Shown: in pieces, positions 45,363-55,353 of the stretch
How the letters are laid out: every line of letters begins with the position of its first letter
Position numbering within the stretch: position 1 is the first letter of the stretch
NCBI RefSeq assembly: GCF_002102345.1
Contig: NZ_LQPP01000018.1
Location: forward strand, 186,001 to 250,000
Length of the DNA stretch: 64,000 bases
Origin: Mycolicibacterium peregrinum
GTDB lineage: Bacteria; Actinomycetota; Actinomycetes; Mycobacteriales; Mycobacteriaceae
Reading direction: 5' to 3'
Notes under the pieces: generated by a model
Database searches by the model: none
The model's input: only the letters and a program-made list of their open reading frames with translations
Told to the model about the DNA's origin: nothing
Made by a program: the position numbers and the translations under genes

Positions 45363-48215
45363 CTAGGTGTTCGACCGCTCCATGGCGCGCGCCACCACAC
45401 CGCGCGCCGGGCGCTGACGCACCAGCTGCGGCCACCAGAACCAGCGGCCCATCAGTGCCGCGATCGACGGTGTCATGAAGGACCGGATCACCAGGGTGTC
45501 GAACAGCAGACCCAACCCGATCGTCGAGCCGACCTGGGCGACCACGATCATCTCGCTGACCACCATCGACATCATCGTGAACGCGAACACCAGCCCCGCC
45601 GCGGTCACGACCGATCCGCTGCCGCCCATGGCGCGGATGATGCCGGTGTTGATGCCCGCGGGTAATTCCTCTTTGAGTCGCGCGACCAACAGCAGGTTGT
45701 AGTCGGCGCCGACGGCCAACAGCACGATCACCGCCATCGCCATCACCATGAAGTGCAGTTCGATGCCGATCAGGTGTTGCCACACCAGGATTGACAATCC
45801 GAAGGAGGTTCCCAGGGATATCAGCACGGTGCCGACGATCACCGCGGCGGCGACCAGGCTGCGCGTGATGATCAGCATGATGATGAAGATCAGGCACAGG
45901 GCCGAGATCCCGGCGATGATCAGGTCGTAGTTGTTGCCTTCCTGCATGTCCTTGAAGGCCGACGCGGTACCGCCCATGTAGATCTTGGAACCCTCGAACG
46001 GCGTGTTCTTCATGGCTTCCTTGGCGGCGAGCTTGATCCCGTCGATCAGCTTGATGCCTTCCGGCGTCAGCGGGTCACCCTCGTGAGAGATGATGAAGCG
46101 CACCGCTTTTCCGTCGGGGGAGATGAAGCTCTTCATGCCGCGTTTGAAGTCGGCGTTGTTGAAGATCTCTGGCGGCAGATAGAAGGTGTCGTCGTTCTTG
46201 GAGTCGTTGAACGCGGTGCCCATGGCCGTCTGGTTTTCCTGCATCGCGGCCATCTGATCCTGCAGACCCTTCTGGGTCTGGTACATGGTCAGCATCATCG
46301 TCTTCATCGTCCGCATGGTCTCGATCTGCGGCCGCATCATCGTGGCCATCTGCGGCATCAAGGCGTCGAGCCGGTGCATGTCCGGCATCAGTTCCTGGAT
46401 GCTGTCGGTCAGGGCGTCGACACCGTCGAGACCGTCGAACACCGAGCGCATCGACCAGCAGACCGGGATGTTGTAGCAGTGCGGTTCCCAGTAGAGGTAG
46501 TTGCGCAGCGGGCGCAGGAAGTCGTCGAAATCGGAGATGTGGTCCCGCAATTCCTTGACGTCGACGACCATCGTGTCCATCTTGCCGACCATGTTGTGCG
46601 TGATGGAGCTCATCTCTTCCATCAGCGCGATCATCTGATCCATCGTGTTGATGGTCTTCTGCATCTCGTCGGCCTGCAGCAACATGTCGTCGGCGCGGTC
46701 GGTGAGGTACTTGCGGTTCATGGTCTGCATGACCCCACCCATGCTCATCTGAGCGGGGATGGTGCTGAACTCCAGCGGCTCACCCTGCGGTCGGGTGATG
46801 GCCTGCACGCTCCCGACCCCGGGCACCTCGAAGATCTTCTTGGCGATCCGGTCGATCACCAGGAAGTCCGCCGAATTGCGGACGTCGTGATCGGTTTCGA
46901 TGAGCAGCAGCTCGGGGTTCATCTTCGCCGCCGAGAAGTGCCGGTCGGCCGCGGCATACCCCTCCTGCGCGGGCAGGTCGGTCGGCAGATAGTTGCGGTC
47001 GTTGTAGTTGGTCCGGTAGCCGGGCAGGGTCAGCAGACCGACCAACGACAGCAGGATGGTGCCGAGCAGCACCGGACCCGGCCAGCGGACCACGAAAGCG
47101 CCCAGCCGTCGCCAGAAGCGAATGCGCATGGCCCGCTTGGGTTCGAGCACCTTGCCGAAGCGGCTGGCCACCGTGATGATCGCGGGCCCCAGCGTGAGCG
47201 CCGCCAGCACCGTGACCGTCATGCCAACTGCCATCGGGATGCCGAGAGTCTGGAAGTAGGGCAATCGCGTGAAATGCAGACACAACGTCGCCCCGGCGAT
47301 GGTCATGCCGGAACCGAGCACCACGTGAGCGGTGCCGTGGAACATCGTGTAGTACGCCTGCTCTCGGTCCTCGCCGACGCTGCGAGCCTCCTGATATCGC
47401 CCGATCAGGAAGATCGCGTAATCGGTCGCTGCGGCGATCGCGAGCGTCACCAGAAGCTGTGTGGCGAACGTCGAGAGGCCGATCAGGTCGTGATAGCCGA
47501 GGAATGCGACGAAGCCGCGGGCCACGGACAGCTCGATCACCACCATCACCAGCACCAGCAGCACCGTGACGATCGACCGGTACACCAGCAGCAGCATCGT
47601 GATGATGACGAGGAAGGTGACGCCTTCGATGATCTTGACGCTGCGGTCGCCGGAGATCTGCTGATCGGCGGCCAGGGCGGTCGGCCCGGTGACGTGGACC
47701 TTAAGCCCCGGCGGCGGGGACAGCTCCGCGATCAGCTTCTGGACGGCCTCCACCGATTCGTTGGCCAACAACTCACCCATGTTGCCCGCCATGTACACCT
47801 GCACGTAGGCGGCCTTGCCGTCATTGCTCTGGGCGCCGGCCTCGGTGAGCGGGTCGCCCCAGAAATCCTGGACGTGCTCGACGTGCTTCTTGTCAGCCTC
47901 GAGCCGGTCGACCATGTCGTTGTAGAACCGGTGCGCGTCGTCGTTGAGCTTGTTGTCCCCCTGGGCCTCCAGCACGATCATCGCCGAGCTGTCGGAATGG
48001 AACTCGTCGAAAACCTTGCCGACGCGCTTCATCGCGATCACCGACGGTGCCTCTTCGGGGCTCATCGACACCGAGCGCATCTGACCGACCACCTCGAGCG
48101 GCGGGACGGTCACGCTCAGAAACGCGAGGAGGGCGATCCAGCCGACAATCACCGGAATGGCGAGTCGACGGATCCATCGAGCAATCCCCGTGTGGGGAGC
48201 TCTGGAATCGGCCAT
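45363..48215 (-). CDS. MmpL-family RND transporter (MmpL4/MmpL5-like)
   Basis: 950 residues, RND fold with two sets of helices. The first membrane block has the family's [14 protein letters not shown] segment (proton-relay Asp-Tyr pair) and the second block [16 protein letters not shown] long periplasmic domain with a Met-rich coiled-coil region ([20 protein letters not shown], then [18 protein letters not shown]) is typical of MmpL4/MmpL5, which export siderophores or drugs. No mmpS partner gene is in the window. An IdeR-like iron box lies 51 bp upstream, which would fit siderophore export. Confidence 0.93.
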   Translation of the reverse strand: MADSRAPHTGIARWIRRLAIPVIVGWIALLAFLSVTVPPLEVVGQMRSVSMSPEEAPSVIAMKRVGKVFDEFHSDSSAMIVLEAQGDNKLNDDAHRFYNDMVDRLEADKKHVEHVQDFWGDPLTEAGAQSNDGKAAYVQVYMAGNMGELLANESVEAVQKLIAELSPPPGLKVHVTGPTALAADQQISGDRSVKIIEGVTFLVIITMLLLVYRSIVTVLLVLVMVVIELSVARGFVAFLGYHDLIGLSTFATQLLVTLAIAAATDYAIFLIGRYQEARSVGEDREQAYYTMFHGTAHVVLGSGMTIAGATLCLHFTRLPYFQTLGIPMAVGMTVTVLAALTLGPAIITVASRFGKVLEPKRAMRIRFWRRLGAFVVRWPGPVLLGTILLSLVGLLTLPGYRTNYNDRNYLPTDLPAQEGYAAADRHFSAAKMNPELLLIETDHDVRNSADFLVIDRIAKKIFEVPGVGSVQAITRPQGEPLEFSTIPAQMSMGGVMQTMNRKYLTDRADDMLLQADEMQKTINTMDQMIALMEEMSSITHNMVGKMDTMVVDVKELRDHISDFDDFLRPLRNYLYWEPHCYNIPVCWSMRSVFDGLDGVDALTDSIQELMPDMHRLDALMPQMATMMRPQIETMRTMKTMMLTMYQTQKGLQDQMAAMQENQTAMGTAFNDSKNDDTFYLPPEIFNNADFKRGMKSFISPDGKAVRFIISHEGDPLTPEGIKLIDGIKLAAKEAMKNTPFEGSKIYMGGTASAFKDMQEGNNYDLIIAGISALCLIFIIMLIITRSLVAAAVIVGTVLISLGTSFGLSILVWQHLIGIELHFMVMAMAVIVLLAVGADYNLLLVARLKEELPAGINTGIIRAMGGSGSVVTAAGLVFAFTMMSMVVSEMIVVAQVGSTIGLGLLFDTLVIRSFMTPSIAALMGRWFWWPQLVRQRPARGVVARAMERSNT

Positions 48216-48265
48216 CAGGAACCCTTGGTGGTCGGTGGGGAGGACACGATGCAGCGGTCAGGCAT

Positions 48266-48284
48266 TGTGTGAAGGCTTACCTTA
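48266..48284. promoter_or_regulatory. Candidate IdeR iron box upstream of mmpL
   Basis: On the minus strand TAAGGTAAGCCTTCACACA matches the IdeR consensus TWAGGTWAGSCTWACCTWA at 15 of 19 positions, with the first 13 all matching and the second half degenerate. It is 51 bp upstream of the mmpL start. Confidence 0.55.
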
Positions 48285-48356
48285 CTACGCGGTGTCGTTC
48301 CCACCGTCTTACCAGACGCGCTACGGCGACAGGCGCCCAGCTTTCGCCACCAGGCG

Positions 48357-50291
48357 CTACACGCCGACCGGTGCGGTCTCGTCGACTGGGCCCAGCCGCC
48401 ACTTTCCCTCGCCGAGCAGTTCCAGGTGGGTGTTGTGGTGGCGGTGGACCGTGGAGCGGTGGGTGACGCTGACCAGCACGGTGTCGGGTAGCTCGCGTCG
48501 GATCAGGCTGTAGATCATGAACTCCAGCGGTTCGTCGAGCGCCGAGGTCGCCTCGTCGAGGAACGCCACCTTGGGTTTGGTCAGCAGCACCCGGGCAAAC
48601 GCGACCCGTTGCTGTTCGCCGGGGGAGAGCACCTTGGCCCAGTCGGCGTCCTCGTCGAGCCGGTCGACGTAGCGCGGCAGCGCGACCGCGAGTAGGGCAT
48701 CGCGCAGCGTCGTGTCGGGCAGCGCCCCGGGCTGCTGCGGATAGGACACCACGGTTCGCAGATCACCCAGCGGGATGTAGGGCACCTGCGACAGATACAG
48801 CGTCTCGTTGTCGCCTTGCGGACACCGCACCGCCCCGGACGCGTACGGCCACAGCTGGGCGATGCTGCGCAGCAGTGTGGTCTTGCCGGTGCCGGACTTG
48901 CCGGTGATGATCATCGCCTCGCCGGCGGCCAGCGACAGGTTCAGATCGTCGATCAACTGCTCGCCCGCCGGGTTGCGCACCTCGACGTCGTCCAGTTCGA
49001 CCAGGCTGTCGGTGTCGGTGCCGAGCTCCGTGACGTCCAGCTTGGGCAACTCCCGGCTCTGCTTGTCGGCGGTGACCAGCCCGTGCAGACGGATGATCGA
49101 CGCGCGGTAACCGGCGAAGGTGTCATAGGAGTTGCGGAAGAACGACAACGCGTCCTGGATGGCGCCGAACGCGGCCACCGACTGGTTGACCGTGCCGAGC
49201 TGGATCTGGCCGGTGAACAGTCGCGGAGCCTGCAGCATCCACGGCAGCGGAATGATGATGTGGTTCATCGACAGGTTCCATCCGGTGAAGGCCATGGTCC
49301 GGTTGATGAAGTGCTTGTAGTTGGTGACGACGGCGGCGAAGCGTTCGCGCAGTTGTGACCGCTCGGCCCGCTCCCCGCGGTACAGCGCCACCGATTCGGC
49401 CGCGTCGCGCAGGCGCACCAGCGCGTAACGGAATGCGGCATTGAACTTCTCGTTGTTGAACGACAACCGGATCAGCGGGCGGCCGAGGGCGAAGGCGACC
49501 ACGGTGGCGAACGCTACGTAGACGAACACCGACCAGAACATCGCCCGCGGTATCTCGACCCCGAACAACGAAAGGTCACCGGAGAGGTTCCACAGGATCG
49601 AGGTGAACGAGATGACCGAGACGATCGACGAGATGGCGCCGAACGGCAGTGTGCCGTTGCTGGTCTGGTGCGGGGTGTTGGGCTGCGGGCCGGACAAGGC
49701 GGTGAATACGTCGATGTCGGACTGGATGCGCTGATCCGGGTTGTCGATGGTCTGGTCGATGAACCGGGACCGGTAGTAGGCGCGGCCGTCGAGCCAGTCG
49801 CCGGTGAGCCGGTCGGTCAGCCACGCACGCCAGGCCAGCATGAAGCGCTGTGTCATGAAGAGGTCGATCAGGACGCGGGTGACCAGGATCGCGGCCAGCC
49901 CCATGAACGTCGCCAGCGCGATCCAGAAGCCGCGGATCCCGGAGTCCCTGACCTCGTTGTTGCCGATGGCCAAACCTTCGACGGCGACCTGGGCCGAGGT
50001 GAACAGGTCGTTGCCCTGATAGCTGAACAACACCGACAGGCGCACGCCGATGATGACCGACAGCAACATCGCGGCGAGGATCAGCCAGGGCTTGATGCTG
50101 TGGCGTCCGGTGAAGTACGCGCCGGTGACGGCCCAGAATTGCCGCCCCCAGGTGGTGAACCGGGCGAGCAGGGTCAGGACCGCCAGGGTGCAGATCGCGG
50201 TGATGGTCCAGGCCTGGGCCAGCCACCACAGCGAGTGCAGGGGTTCGGCGCTCCAGTCGATCGACGGTGAGAACGGTTTGACCTCATTCAC
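48357..50291 (-). CDS. bacA: BacA-like ABC transporter (Rv1819c homologue)
   Basis: 644 residues, an SbmA/BacA membrane domain (about 1-400, with [20 protein letters not shown] and [19 protein letters not shown]) fused to an ABC ATPase: Walker [12 protein letters not shown], signature [13 protein letters not shown], Walker [13 protein letters not shown]. Closely resembles M. tuberculosis Rv1819c as I recall it, reported to import vitamin B12 and other hydrophilic compounds, including peptides. Start GTG with AGGAGG 8 bases upstream. Upstream of mmpL on the same strand, with 141 bp between. Confidence 0.93.
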   Translation of the reverse strand: MNEVKPFSPSIDWSAEPLHSLWWLAQAWTITAICTLAVLTLLARFTTWGRQFWAVTGAYFTGRHSIKPWLILAAMLLSVIIGVRLSVLFSYQGNDLFTSAQVAVEGLAIGNNEVRDSGIRGFWIALATFMGLAAILVTRVLIDLFMTQRFMLAWRAWLTDRLTGDWLDGRAYYRSRFIDQTIDNPDQRIQSDIDVFTALSGPQPNTPHQTSNGTLPFGAISSIVSVISFTSILWNLSGDLSLFGVEIPRAMFWSVFVYVAFATVVAFALGRPLIRLSFNNEKFNAAFRYALVRLRDAAESVALYRGERAERSQLRERFAAVVTNYKHFINRTMAFTGWNLSMNHIIIPLPWMLQAPRLFTGQIQLGTVNQSVAAFGAIQDALSFFRNSYDTFAGYRASIIRLHGLVTADKQSRELPKLDVTELGTDTDSLVELDDVEVRNPAGEQLIDDLNLSLAAGEAMIITGKSGTGKTTLLRSIAQLWPYASGAVRCPQGDNETLYLSQVPYIPLGDLRTVVSYPQQPGALPDTTLRDALLAVALPRYVDRLDEDADWAKVLSPGEQQRVAFARVLLTKPKVAFLDEATSALDEPLEFMIYSLIRRELPDTVLVSVTHRSTVHRHHNTHLELLGEGKWRLGPVDETAPVGV

Positions 50292-50608
50292 CGGGGTCCC
50301 TCCTGAGGTGCCGACGGACCTGCCGGCTGGATTCCAGACGCGTCTGCGTGGAAGCTACCGCAGCTCCTCGGTCCCGCCTCAGTGCAACACCGAGGCGGCG
50401 AAATCCGGATCGGTCGTGGGTTCTCGCCGGGGCGGCCGTGTGACGACCACAAGACGGCGTCGTTTCGGGTTCGGGCGTGCGGCTGTAGCTCCCTACAGTC
50501 GGCGACCGCGTGACTGTAGGCGCAACCCGGGATTGCCGCATTGGGATGCCGCACACCCGAGCCCGTGTCCATACTTCGGTGTCTTGGTGGCGGCGAAAGG
50601 TGGTACAT
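50292..50608. promoter_or_regulatory. Divergent intergenic region between bacA and the APC permease gene
   Basis: 317 bp without a supported gene. It must hold the bacA promoter and the promoter of the permease operon. The notable element is the CTGTAG-N4-CTACAG palindrome at 50483-50498, with an extra CTGTAG half-site at 50514-50519. The remainder shows no strong hairpin or open frame with a ribosome site. Confidence 0.5.
50483..50498. promoter_or_regulatory. Candidate PucR operator, copy 1 (permease promoter)
   Basis: CTGTAG-CTCC-CTACAG, perfect 6-bp arms, 4-base spacer, 110 bp upstream of the permease start. The same palindrome with a different spacer occurs at 58650-58665, before the fmdB-fmdA genes. 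The pucR gene lies between the two, so it is the best candidate to bind both. Confidence 0.65.
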
Positions 50609-52069
50609 ATGGCGTCTGGAAGCCAAATGGATTCTGCACCAGTGGAATTGAAGCGCGAGTTCTCGCTGTGGTCGGCGTTTGCATTTGCATTCGCGTTCAT
50701 CTCTCCCATCGTTGCGATGTACGGGATCTACGGTCTGTCGCTGTCGACGGCCGGCCCCGGATTCTGGTGGACGTTCGTCATCGTCGGGACGGGCCAGTTC
50801 ATCGTCGCGCTGGCCTTCGCAGAACTGGTGTCACGCTGGCCGTTCGAGGGTTCGATCTACCAGTGGACCAAGCGCCTGGCGGGGGAAGTGGCCGGCTGGT
50901 TCGCCGGCTGGGTGTACATGTGGGCGCTGGTGATCATCATGGCCACCGTCGCGTACGCCGGAGCCGGATTCCTGGCCCAGCTCGTCGGCATCGAGGCCCC
51001 CAGCGCCGTGCAGCAGAGCACCATCGCGCTGCTCATCCTGCTCGCCGGTACCGGAGCCAACATCCTGGGGCGCGGGCTGCTGAAGGCACTGATGGTCGGC
51101 AGCATCATCGCCGAGATCGTGGCCTCCGTCGGACTGGGGACCTACCTGCTGCTCTTTCACCGCCATCACGGATTCGATGTGGTGCTGCACGGCATCGACC
51201 TGAACAGCGGATGGACCTGGGCCTACGCGTCAGGCCCGTTCCTGGCCGCCCTGGCCTTCACAGGTTGGTCCATTCTCGGCTTCGAGAGCGCCGGTGCGAT
51301 CGCCGAGGAAGTCAAGGAACCCCAGCGCAATGTGCCGAGGGCCATGCTGTTCTCGATCGCGTTCATCGCCTTGGTGATCGCCTACGCGTCGCTCGCCGTG
51401 ACCCTGGCAGTACCCGACTTCGACAAGGTGACCTCGGGTGAGGTTGCCGATCCGGTCACCTACGTGCTCAGCAGCGCACTGGGGGACGCCGCCGTCAAAC
51501 CCATCCTGTTCGCCTTCGTAATCGGTTTCTTGGCAAGCTTTCTGGCCCTCCAAGCCTCTGCGTCGCGGGTGATCTGGTCTTTCGCTCGCGACGAGGTGCT
51601 GCCCGCGTCGCGGATCCTGGTCAAGCTGTCTCGGGCGGAGGCTCAGCCGATCTACGCCATCATCGTGACCACCATCATCGGCGCCTTTGTCTACCTGATC
51701 TCGGCCACCGACGTGTACTCGGTGCTGGTCACCTTCACCGCAGGTGGTTACTACCTGGCGTTCCTGTTCCCGCTGTTGACCGGGCTGATCGCCCGGGTGC
51801 GGGGCAAATGGGAGCCCGGGCCCTGGAATCTGGGGCGCCTCGGGACGCCGGTGGCCGTGCTGGCGGTGCTGTGGGTGGGGTTCGAGTTCACGAACATCGT
51901 CTGGCCCCGCACCGTGTCGGAGTCCTGGTACATCAACTGGGCGTTCTTCGTCGCGATGGGCGTGATCCTGGCGCTGGGCACGGTCATCGTGAAGACCCGA
52001 AAGGTGGGGCAGCCCAAGCCGGGTGGCTCTGCCGAAGCGACACCTGAGCCGACCAAGGAGCTGGTGTGA
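50609..52069 (+). CDS. APC-superfamily amino acid/polyamine permease
   Basis: 486 residues with about 12 helices, preceded by AAAGGTGG 6 bases before the ATG. Helix 1 carries AFAFAFISPIVAMYGIYG with unwound Ser/Pro/Ile, then AELVSRWPFEGSIYQWTKRL after helix 3 and GFESAGAIAEEVKEPQRNVP, a conserved APC segment. Imports an amino acid, amine or other N-containing compound. First gene of a ten-gene co-directional cluster; its substrate probably defines the pathway. The next gene overlaps its stop by 4 bp. Confidence 0.9.
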   Translation: MASGSQMDSAPVELKREFSLWSAFAFAFAFISPIVAMYGIYGLSLSTAGPGFWWTFVIVGTGQFIVALAFAELVSRWPFEGSIYQWTKRLAGEVAGWFAGWVYMWALVIIMATVAYAGAGFLAQLVGIEAPSAVQQSTIALLILLAGTGANILGRGLLKALMVGSIIAEIVASVGLGTYLLLFHRHHGFDVVLHGIDLNSGWTWAYASGPFLAALAFTGWSILGFESAGAIAEEVKEPQRNVPRAMLFSIAFIALVIAYASLAVTLAVPDFDKVTSGEVADPVTYVLSSALGDAAVKPILFAFVIGFLASFLALQASASRVIWSFARDEVLPASRILVKLSRAEAQPIYAIIVTTIIGAFVYLISATDVYSVLVTFTAGGYYLAFLFPLLTGLIARVRGKWEPGPWNLGRLGTPVAVLAVLWVGFEFTNIVWPRTVSESWYINWAFFVAMGVILALGTVIVKTRKVGQPKPGGSAEATPEPTKELV

Positions 52070-52767
52070 ACGCCGACAAGCCGGTGGTCGTGGTGACCGG
52101 CGCCGGCAGCGGCATCGGGGCGGCCATCGCGGAGCTGCTGCGGAATCGGGGTTGGGCTGTTGCGTCCATCTCTCGGGAACCGGCGCCAGACACCGACCTG
52201 TGGCTGGTCGCCGATGTGGCCGACGAAGCGGCCGTGGACGACGCGATCACCCAGGTGCGCAACGCCTTCGGTCACATCGACGCGGCGGTCATCTGCGCCG
52301 GGCACTACGCGGAGACCCCGGCCCTGGACATCGATCAGACAGCCTGGGAACGGATGTTGCGGGTTCACGTGGGCGGTCTGGCCCACGTGTGCCGGGCCGT
52401 GCTGCCCGAAATGCGCCGCCGTGGCAGCGGACGCATCGTCGGCATCGCTTCGGAACGGGCGATCGGAGGGGGTAGCAACGACGCCCACTACGCCGCAGCC
52501 AAAGGGGCGGCGCTGAGCCTGCTGCGCAGCATCGCGGTGGAGGTGGCCGCCGATGGGGTCCGGGTCAATGCCGTGGCCCCCGGACCGTGCGACACCCCGC
52601 TGCTCGAGCCCGGATCGTGGGAACGGGCCGAGGAATTCGTCTCGACACTGCCGGCCCGCCGCATCGCCTTGCCCACCGAAGTCGCCGAACTTGTTCGCGG
52701 CCTCCTGGAGGAGGACCTGTTCCTGTGCGGAGAAGTGTTGTCGGTCAACAGCGGAACGGTGATATGA
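52066..52767 (+). CDS. Short-chain dehydrogenase/reductase, catalytically complete
   Basis: 233 residues from GTG. Nucleotide motif TGAGSGIG, NAG-type loop (CAGHYA), catalytic Ser in GIASERA and YAAAK: all SDR catalytic residues present. Oxidises an alcohol or reduces a ketone with NAD(P). It overlaps the permease gene and the next SDR gene by 4 bp each, so the SDR pair is made together and may form one hetero-oligomer. Confidence 0.92.
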   Translation: MNADKPVVVVTGAGSGIGAAIAELLRNRGWAVASISREPAPDTDLWLVADVADEAAVDDAITQVRNAFGHIDAAVICAGHYAETPALDIDQTAWERMLRVHVGGLAHVCRAVLPEMRRRGSGRIVGIASERAIGGGSNDAHYAAAKGAALSLLRSIAVEVAADGVRVNAVAPGPCDTPLLEPGSWERAEEFVSTLPARRIALPTEVAELVRGLLEEDLFLCGEVLSVNSGTVI

Positions 52768-53468
52768 CGATGACCGAGATCGATCGGGTATTGATCACAG
52801 GTGTCGACACCAGGCTCGGTGCCGCAGTGCGCGACCACTTCGCCGGGCGCGGTGCGCTGACCGTGGGAACGGTCACCGCGCGCCGTGATGACGGACCAGC
52901 GGGCGAGCTGGTGGTGGCCGATCCGGCCGACCGGCCCGAGGTAGTCGATGCGGTGGCCAAAGCTGCCGCGCACATGGGCGGCATCGATGTACTGGTGGTC
53001 GCGCATGCCCTGCCGGTGGTGGCGCCGTTCGCCGAGCAGTCGATGGCCGAGTTCTGGAGGCACGTCGACGCCACCCTCACCGGAAGCTTTCTGTATGCAC
53101 AGGTTGCTGCAGAGCACATGCGGCACAACGGAACCGGCGGCCGGATCGTGCTGACCACCTCTCGGTGGCATGTCGGCGGAGACAACCTGGCCGCCGTCGC
53201 CACGGCCGCCGGCGGGATCGTCGCTCTGACCAAGTCGTTGACCCGCGACTTCGGCGGCTTCGGTATCGGAGTGAACGCCGTGGCCCTCGGCGCCCTGGAT
53301 TCGGAATGGTCGTTCTGTGACGCCTCTGCCGGGGAACCGCCGGGCGGGCGGGTCGGCGGCGTCGAACAGGCTGCCGCGGTCATCGGTCTGTTGAGCCGGC
53401 GCCAACTCGGCGCGGCCGTGGGGCAAATCGTCAACGTCGATGGCGGGCTGTCCCGAAATCGTGTCTAG
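52764..53468 (+). CDS. Degenerate short-chain dehydrogenase-like protein
   Basis: 234 residues, full SDR length and fold (strand VLITGV, central VLVVAHALP, NVDGGLSRNRV end). But the Rossmann motif is TGVDTRLG with Arg where the sixth-position Gly is expected, and the YxxxK site reads VATAAGGIVALTKSL, so both catalytic Tyr and Lys are gone. Either a non-catalytic partner of the SDR encoded just before it or an enzyme with a changed mechanism. Translationally coupled to that gene (ATGA). Confidence 0.88.
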   Translation: MTMTEIDRVLITGVDTRLGAAVRDHFAGRGALTVGTVTARRDDGPAGELVVADPADRPEVVDAVAKAAAHMGGIDVLVVAHALPVVAPFAEQSMAEFWRHVDATLTGSFLYAQVAAEHMRHNGTGGRIVLTTSRWHVGGDNLAAVATAAGGIVALTKSLTRDFGGFGIGVNAVALGALDSEWSFCDASAGEPPGGRVGGVEQAAAVIGLLSRRQLGAAVGQIVNVDGGLSRNRV

Positions 53469-53481
53469 GAAAGGCAATCAA

Positions 53482-54456
53482 TTGAACCAAGCAATACCCG
53501 GGGACAACGCCCGCGAAGCGATCGTGGGCCCGGCCGATCCCCAGGTACAACCGCGCTATGCGGGCTGGACGACCTTCGCCCGGCTACCGCGGTTGTCGGA
53601 CGTGACGCGGGCCGATGTGGTGGTGGTCGGGGTCCCGTTCGACAGCGCCGTGACCTATCGGCCGGGAGCCCGGTTCGGCCCCAACGCGATTCGTCAGGGC
53701 TCCCGTCTGATTCGTGGCTACAACCCGGAGCTCGACATCAAGCCGTTCGAGGTGTGCCAGTTCGCCGATGCCGGTGACATCGCTTGCAACCCCTTCGACA
53801 TCGGCCAGGCGGTCGACCAGATAGCCACCCAGTTGACCGAACTGCAGGCCGACGGGACCCGCGCGGTGATCCTGGGAGGTGACCACTCGGTGGCACTACC
53901 GTCGCTGCGCGCGGTCCACGCGGTGCACGGCCCGCTGGCGCTGGTGCATTTTGACGCCCACCTGGACACCTGGGACAGCTACTACGGGGCCGACATCACC
54001 CACGGCTCGCCGTTCCGGCGGGCATTCGAGGAGGGCCTGCTGCTCGATCGCAACGTGCATGTCGGCGTGCGCGGATCCATCTACGACAAGCAGGATCTGG
54101 TCGAAGACGCGAACTTCGGCTTCTCCGTGATCACCTGCAGGCAGATCGATTCGCTCGGCAGCGAAGGCATCGTCCAGCGCATCCGAGAACGGGTCGGGGA
54201 CGCGCCGGTGTACGTCTCGGTTGACATCGATGTGCTCGACCCCGCCCACGCGCCGGGCACCGGAACTCCCGAGGCCGGCGGCATGACCAGCCGTGAACTG
54301 TTGGAAGTCGTGCGTGGTCTGGACAGCGTGAACCTGGTGGGCGTCGACGTGGTCGAAGTGTCGCCGGCCTACGACCACGCCGAGATCACCGCGATCGCGG
54401 CTGCCAACGTCACCTGGGAATTCTTGTCCGTGTTCGGAAGAAAGGCTCGCTCATGA
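53482..54456 (+). CDS. Agmatinase-family ureohydrolase (copy 2)
   Basis: 324 residues from TTG, chosen because AGGAAAGG sits 7 bases upstream just after the previous stop; ATG at 53440 would add 14 residues inside the SDR gene. Metal ligands complete: H135 (GGDH), D158, H160, D162, D248, D250. The superfamily includes agmatinase, guanidinobutyrase, guanidine hydrolase and HutG (formiminoglutamate to formamide). A formamidase 5 kb downstream makes a formamide-releasing role attractive (inference). Very similar to the copy at 29596. Confidence 0.92.
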   Translation: MNQAIPGDNAREAIVGPADPQVQPRYAGWTTFARLPRLSDVTRADVVVVGVPFDSAVTYRPGARFGPNAIRQGSRLIRGYNPELDIKPFEVCQFADAGDIACNPFDIGQAVDQIATQLTELQADGTRAVILGGDHSVALPSLRAVHAVHGPLALVHFDAHLDTWDSYYGADITHGSPFRRAFEEGLLLDRNVHVGVRGSIYDKQDLVEDANFGFSVITCRQIDSLGSEGIVQRIRERVGDAPVYVSVDIDVLDPAHAPGTGTPEAGGMTSRELLEVVRGLDSVNLVGVDVVEVSPAYDHAEITAIAAANVTWEFLSVFGRKARS

Positions 54457-55340
54457 TCCCCTTGACGCCCGCCGGGCCGGTGTCCTGGCCGGAAGGCAAG
54501 CGCTGCGCCGTCGCGTTCACTTTCGACGTCGACGCGGAGTCTCCACTGCTGACCACCGATCCGGCATTTGCCGACCGGATGGGAGCGATGTCGCACCAGG
54601 CCTACGGCCCGCTGGTCGGGATTCCCCGCCTGCTGTCGATACTCGACGAATTACGCGTTCCCGCCACCTTCTTCGTTCCGGGATACACGGCGCACCGGCA
54701 CCCGGAACCGATCCGGTCGATCGCGGCCGCCGGCCATGAGATCGCCCACCACGGCTATCTGCACGAGTCGCTCGTCGGAGTCGACGAGCAGACCGAGCGG
54801 GAGATTCTGGACCGCGGGTTGCGTGCACTGCAGGAGGTGGTGGGGGTGACACCGGTCGGCTATCGCGCCCCGATGTGGGAGATGAACTGGCACACCCCGA
54901 AACTCCTCGCCGAGTTCGGCTTCCTCTACGACTCCACCCTGATGGATTCCGACCACCCCTACGAGCTGGCTGTCGACGAGCGGTCCGCATTGGTGGAACT
55001 GCCGGTGAGCTGGGCGCTGGATGACTGGCAGCAATACTGCTTCGTTCCCGATTTCTCCGGCACCGGGCTGATCGAGACACCGGCCAAGGCCATCGAGCTG
55101 TGGCGCGCCGAGCTCAACGCGATGCGTGATGTCGGCGGGGCCTGGATCCTGACCAATCACCCGTTCCTCAGCGGACGTCCCGGGCGCGCGGCCGCGTTAC
55201 GCGAGTTCATCGCCGAAGTGTGTGCCATGGAAGACGTCTGGGTCGCAGGCATGGCCGAGATCGCTACGTACGTCCGCAGCCAGGAATTGCCGCCACGCAC
55301 GTTGACCCGCCCCGAGCTGAATACCTCTGTCGGAACCTAA
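54453..55340 (+). CDS. CE4/PuuE-like polysaccharide-deacetylase-family hydrolase
   Basis: 295 residues, NodB-type TIM-like barrel. Metal motif 1 is TFDVD (D25 and D27), motif 2 H100-GYL-H104, motif 3 GYRAPMW. It has no signal peptide and is cytoplasmic, unlike cell-wall deacetylases; related cytoplasmic CE4 proteins include PuuE allantoinase, a cyclic amide hydrolase. In this cluster it may hydrolyse a ring amide of an intermediate. Overlaps the ureohydrolase gene by 4 bp. Confidence 0.9.
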   Translation: MIPLTPAGPVSWPEGKRCAVAFTFDVDAESPLLTTDPAFADRMGAMSHQAYGPLVGIPRLLSILDELRVPATFFVPGYTAHRHPEPIRSIAAAGHEIAHHGYLHESLVGVDEQTEREILDRGLRALQEVVGVTPVGYRAPMWEMNWHTPKLLAEFGFLYDSTLMDSDHPYELAVDERSALVELPVSWALDDWQQYCFVPDFSGTGLIETPAKAIELWRAELNAMRDVGGAWILTNHPFLSGRPGRAAALREFIAEVCAMEDVWVAGMAEIATYVRSQELPPRTLTRPELNTSVGT

Positions 55341-55353
55341 GGAGAATTTTTCG

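Noticed and set aside
46083..48272. 729-residue plus-strand open frame across mmpL
   Set aside because: It is antisense to a clearly recognisable MmpL protein and has His/Gly/Asp/Val repeats typical of a shadow frame.
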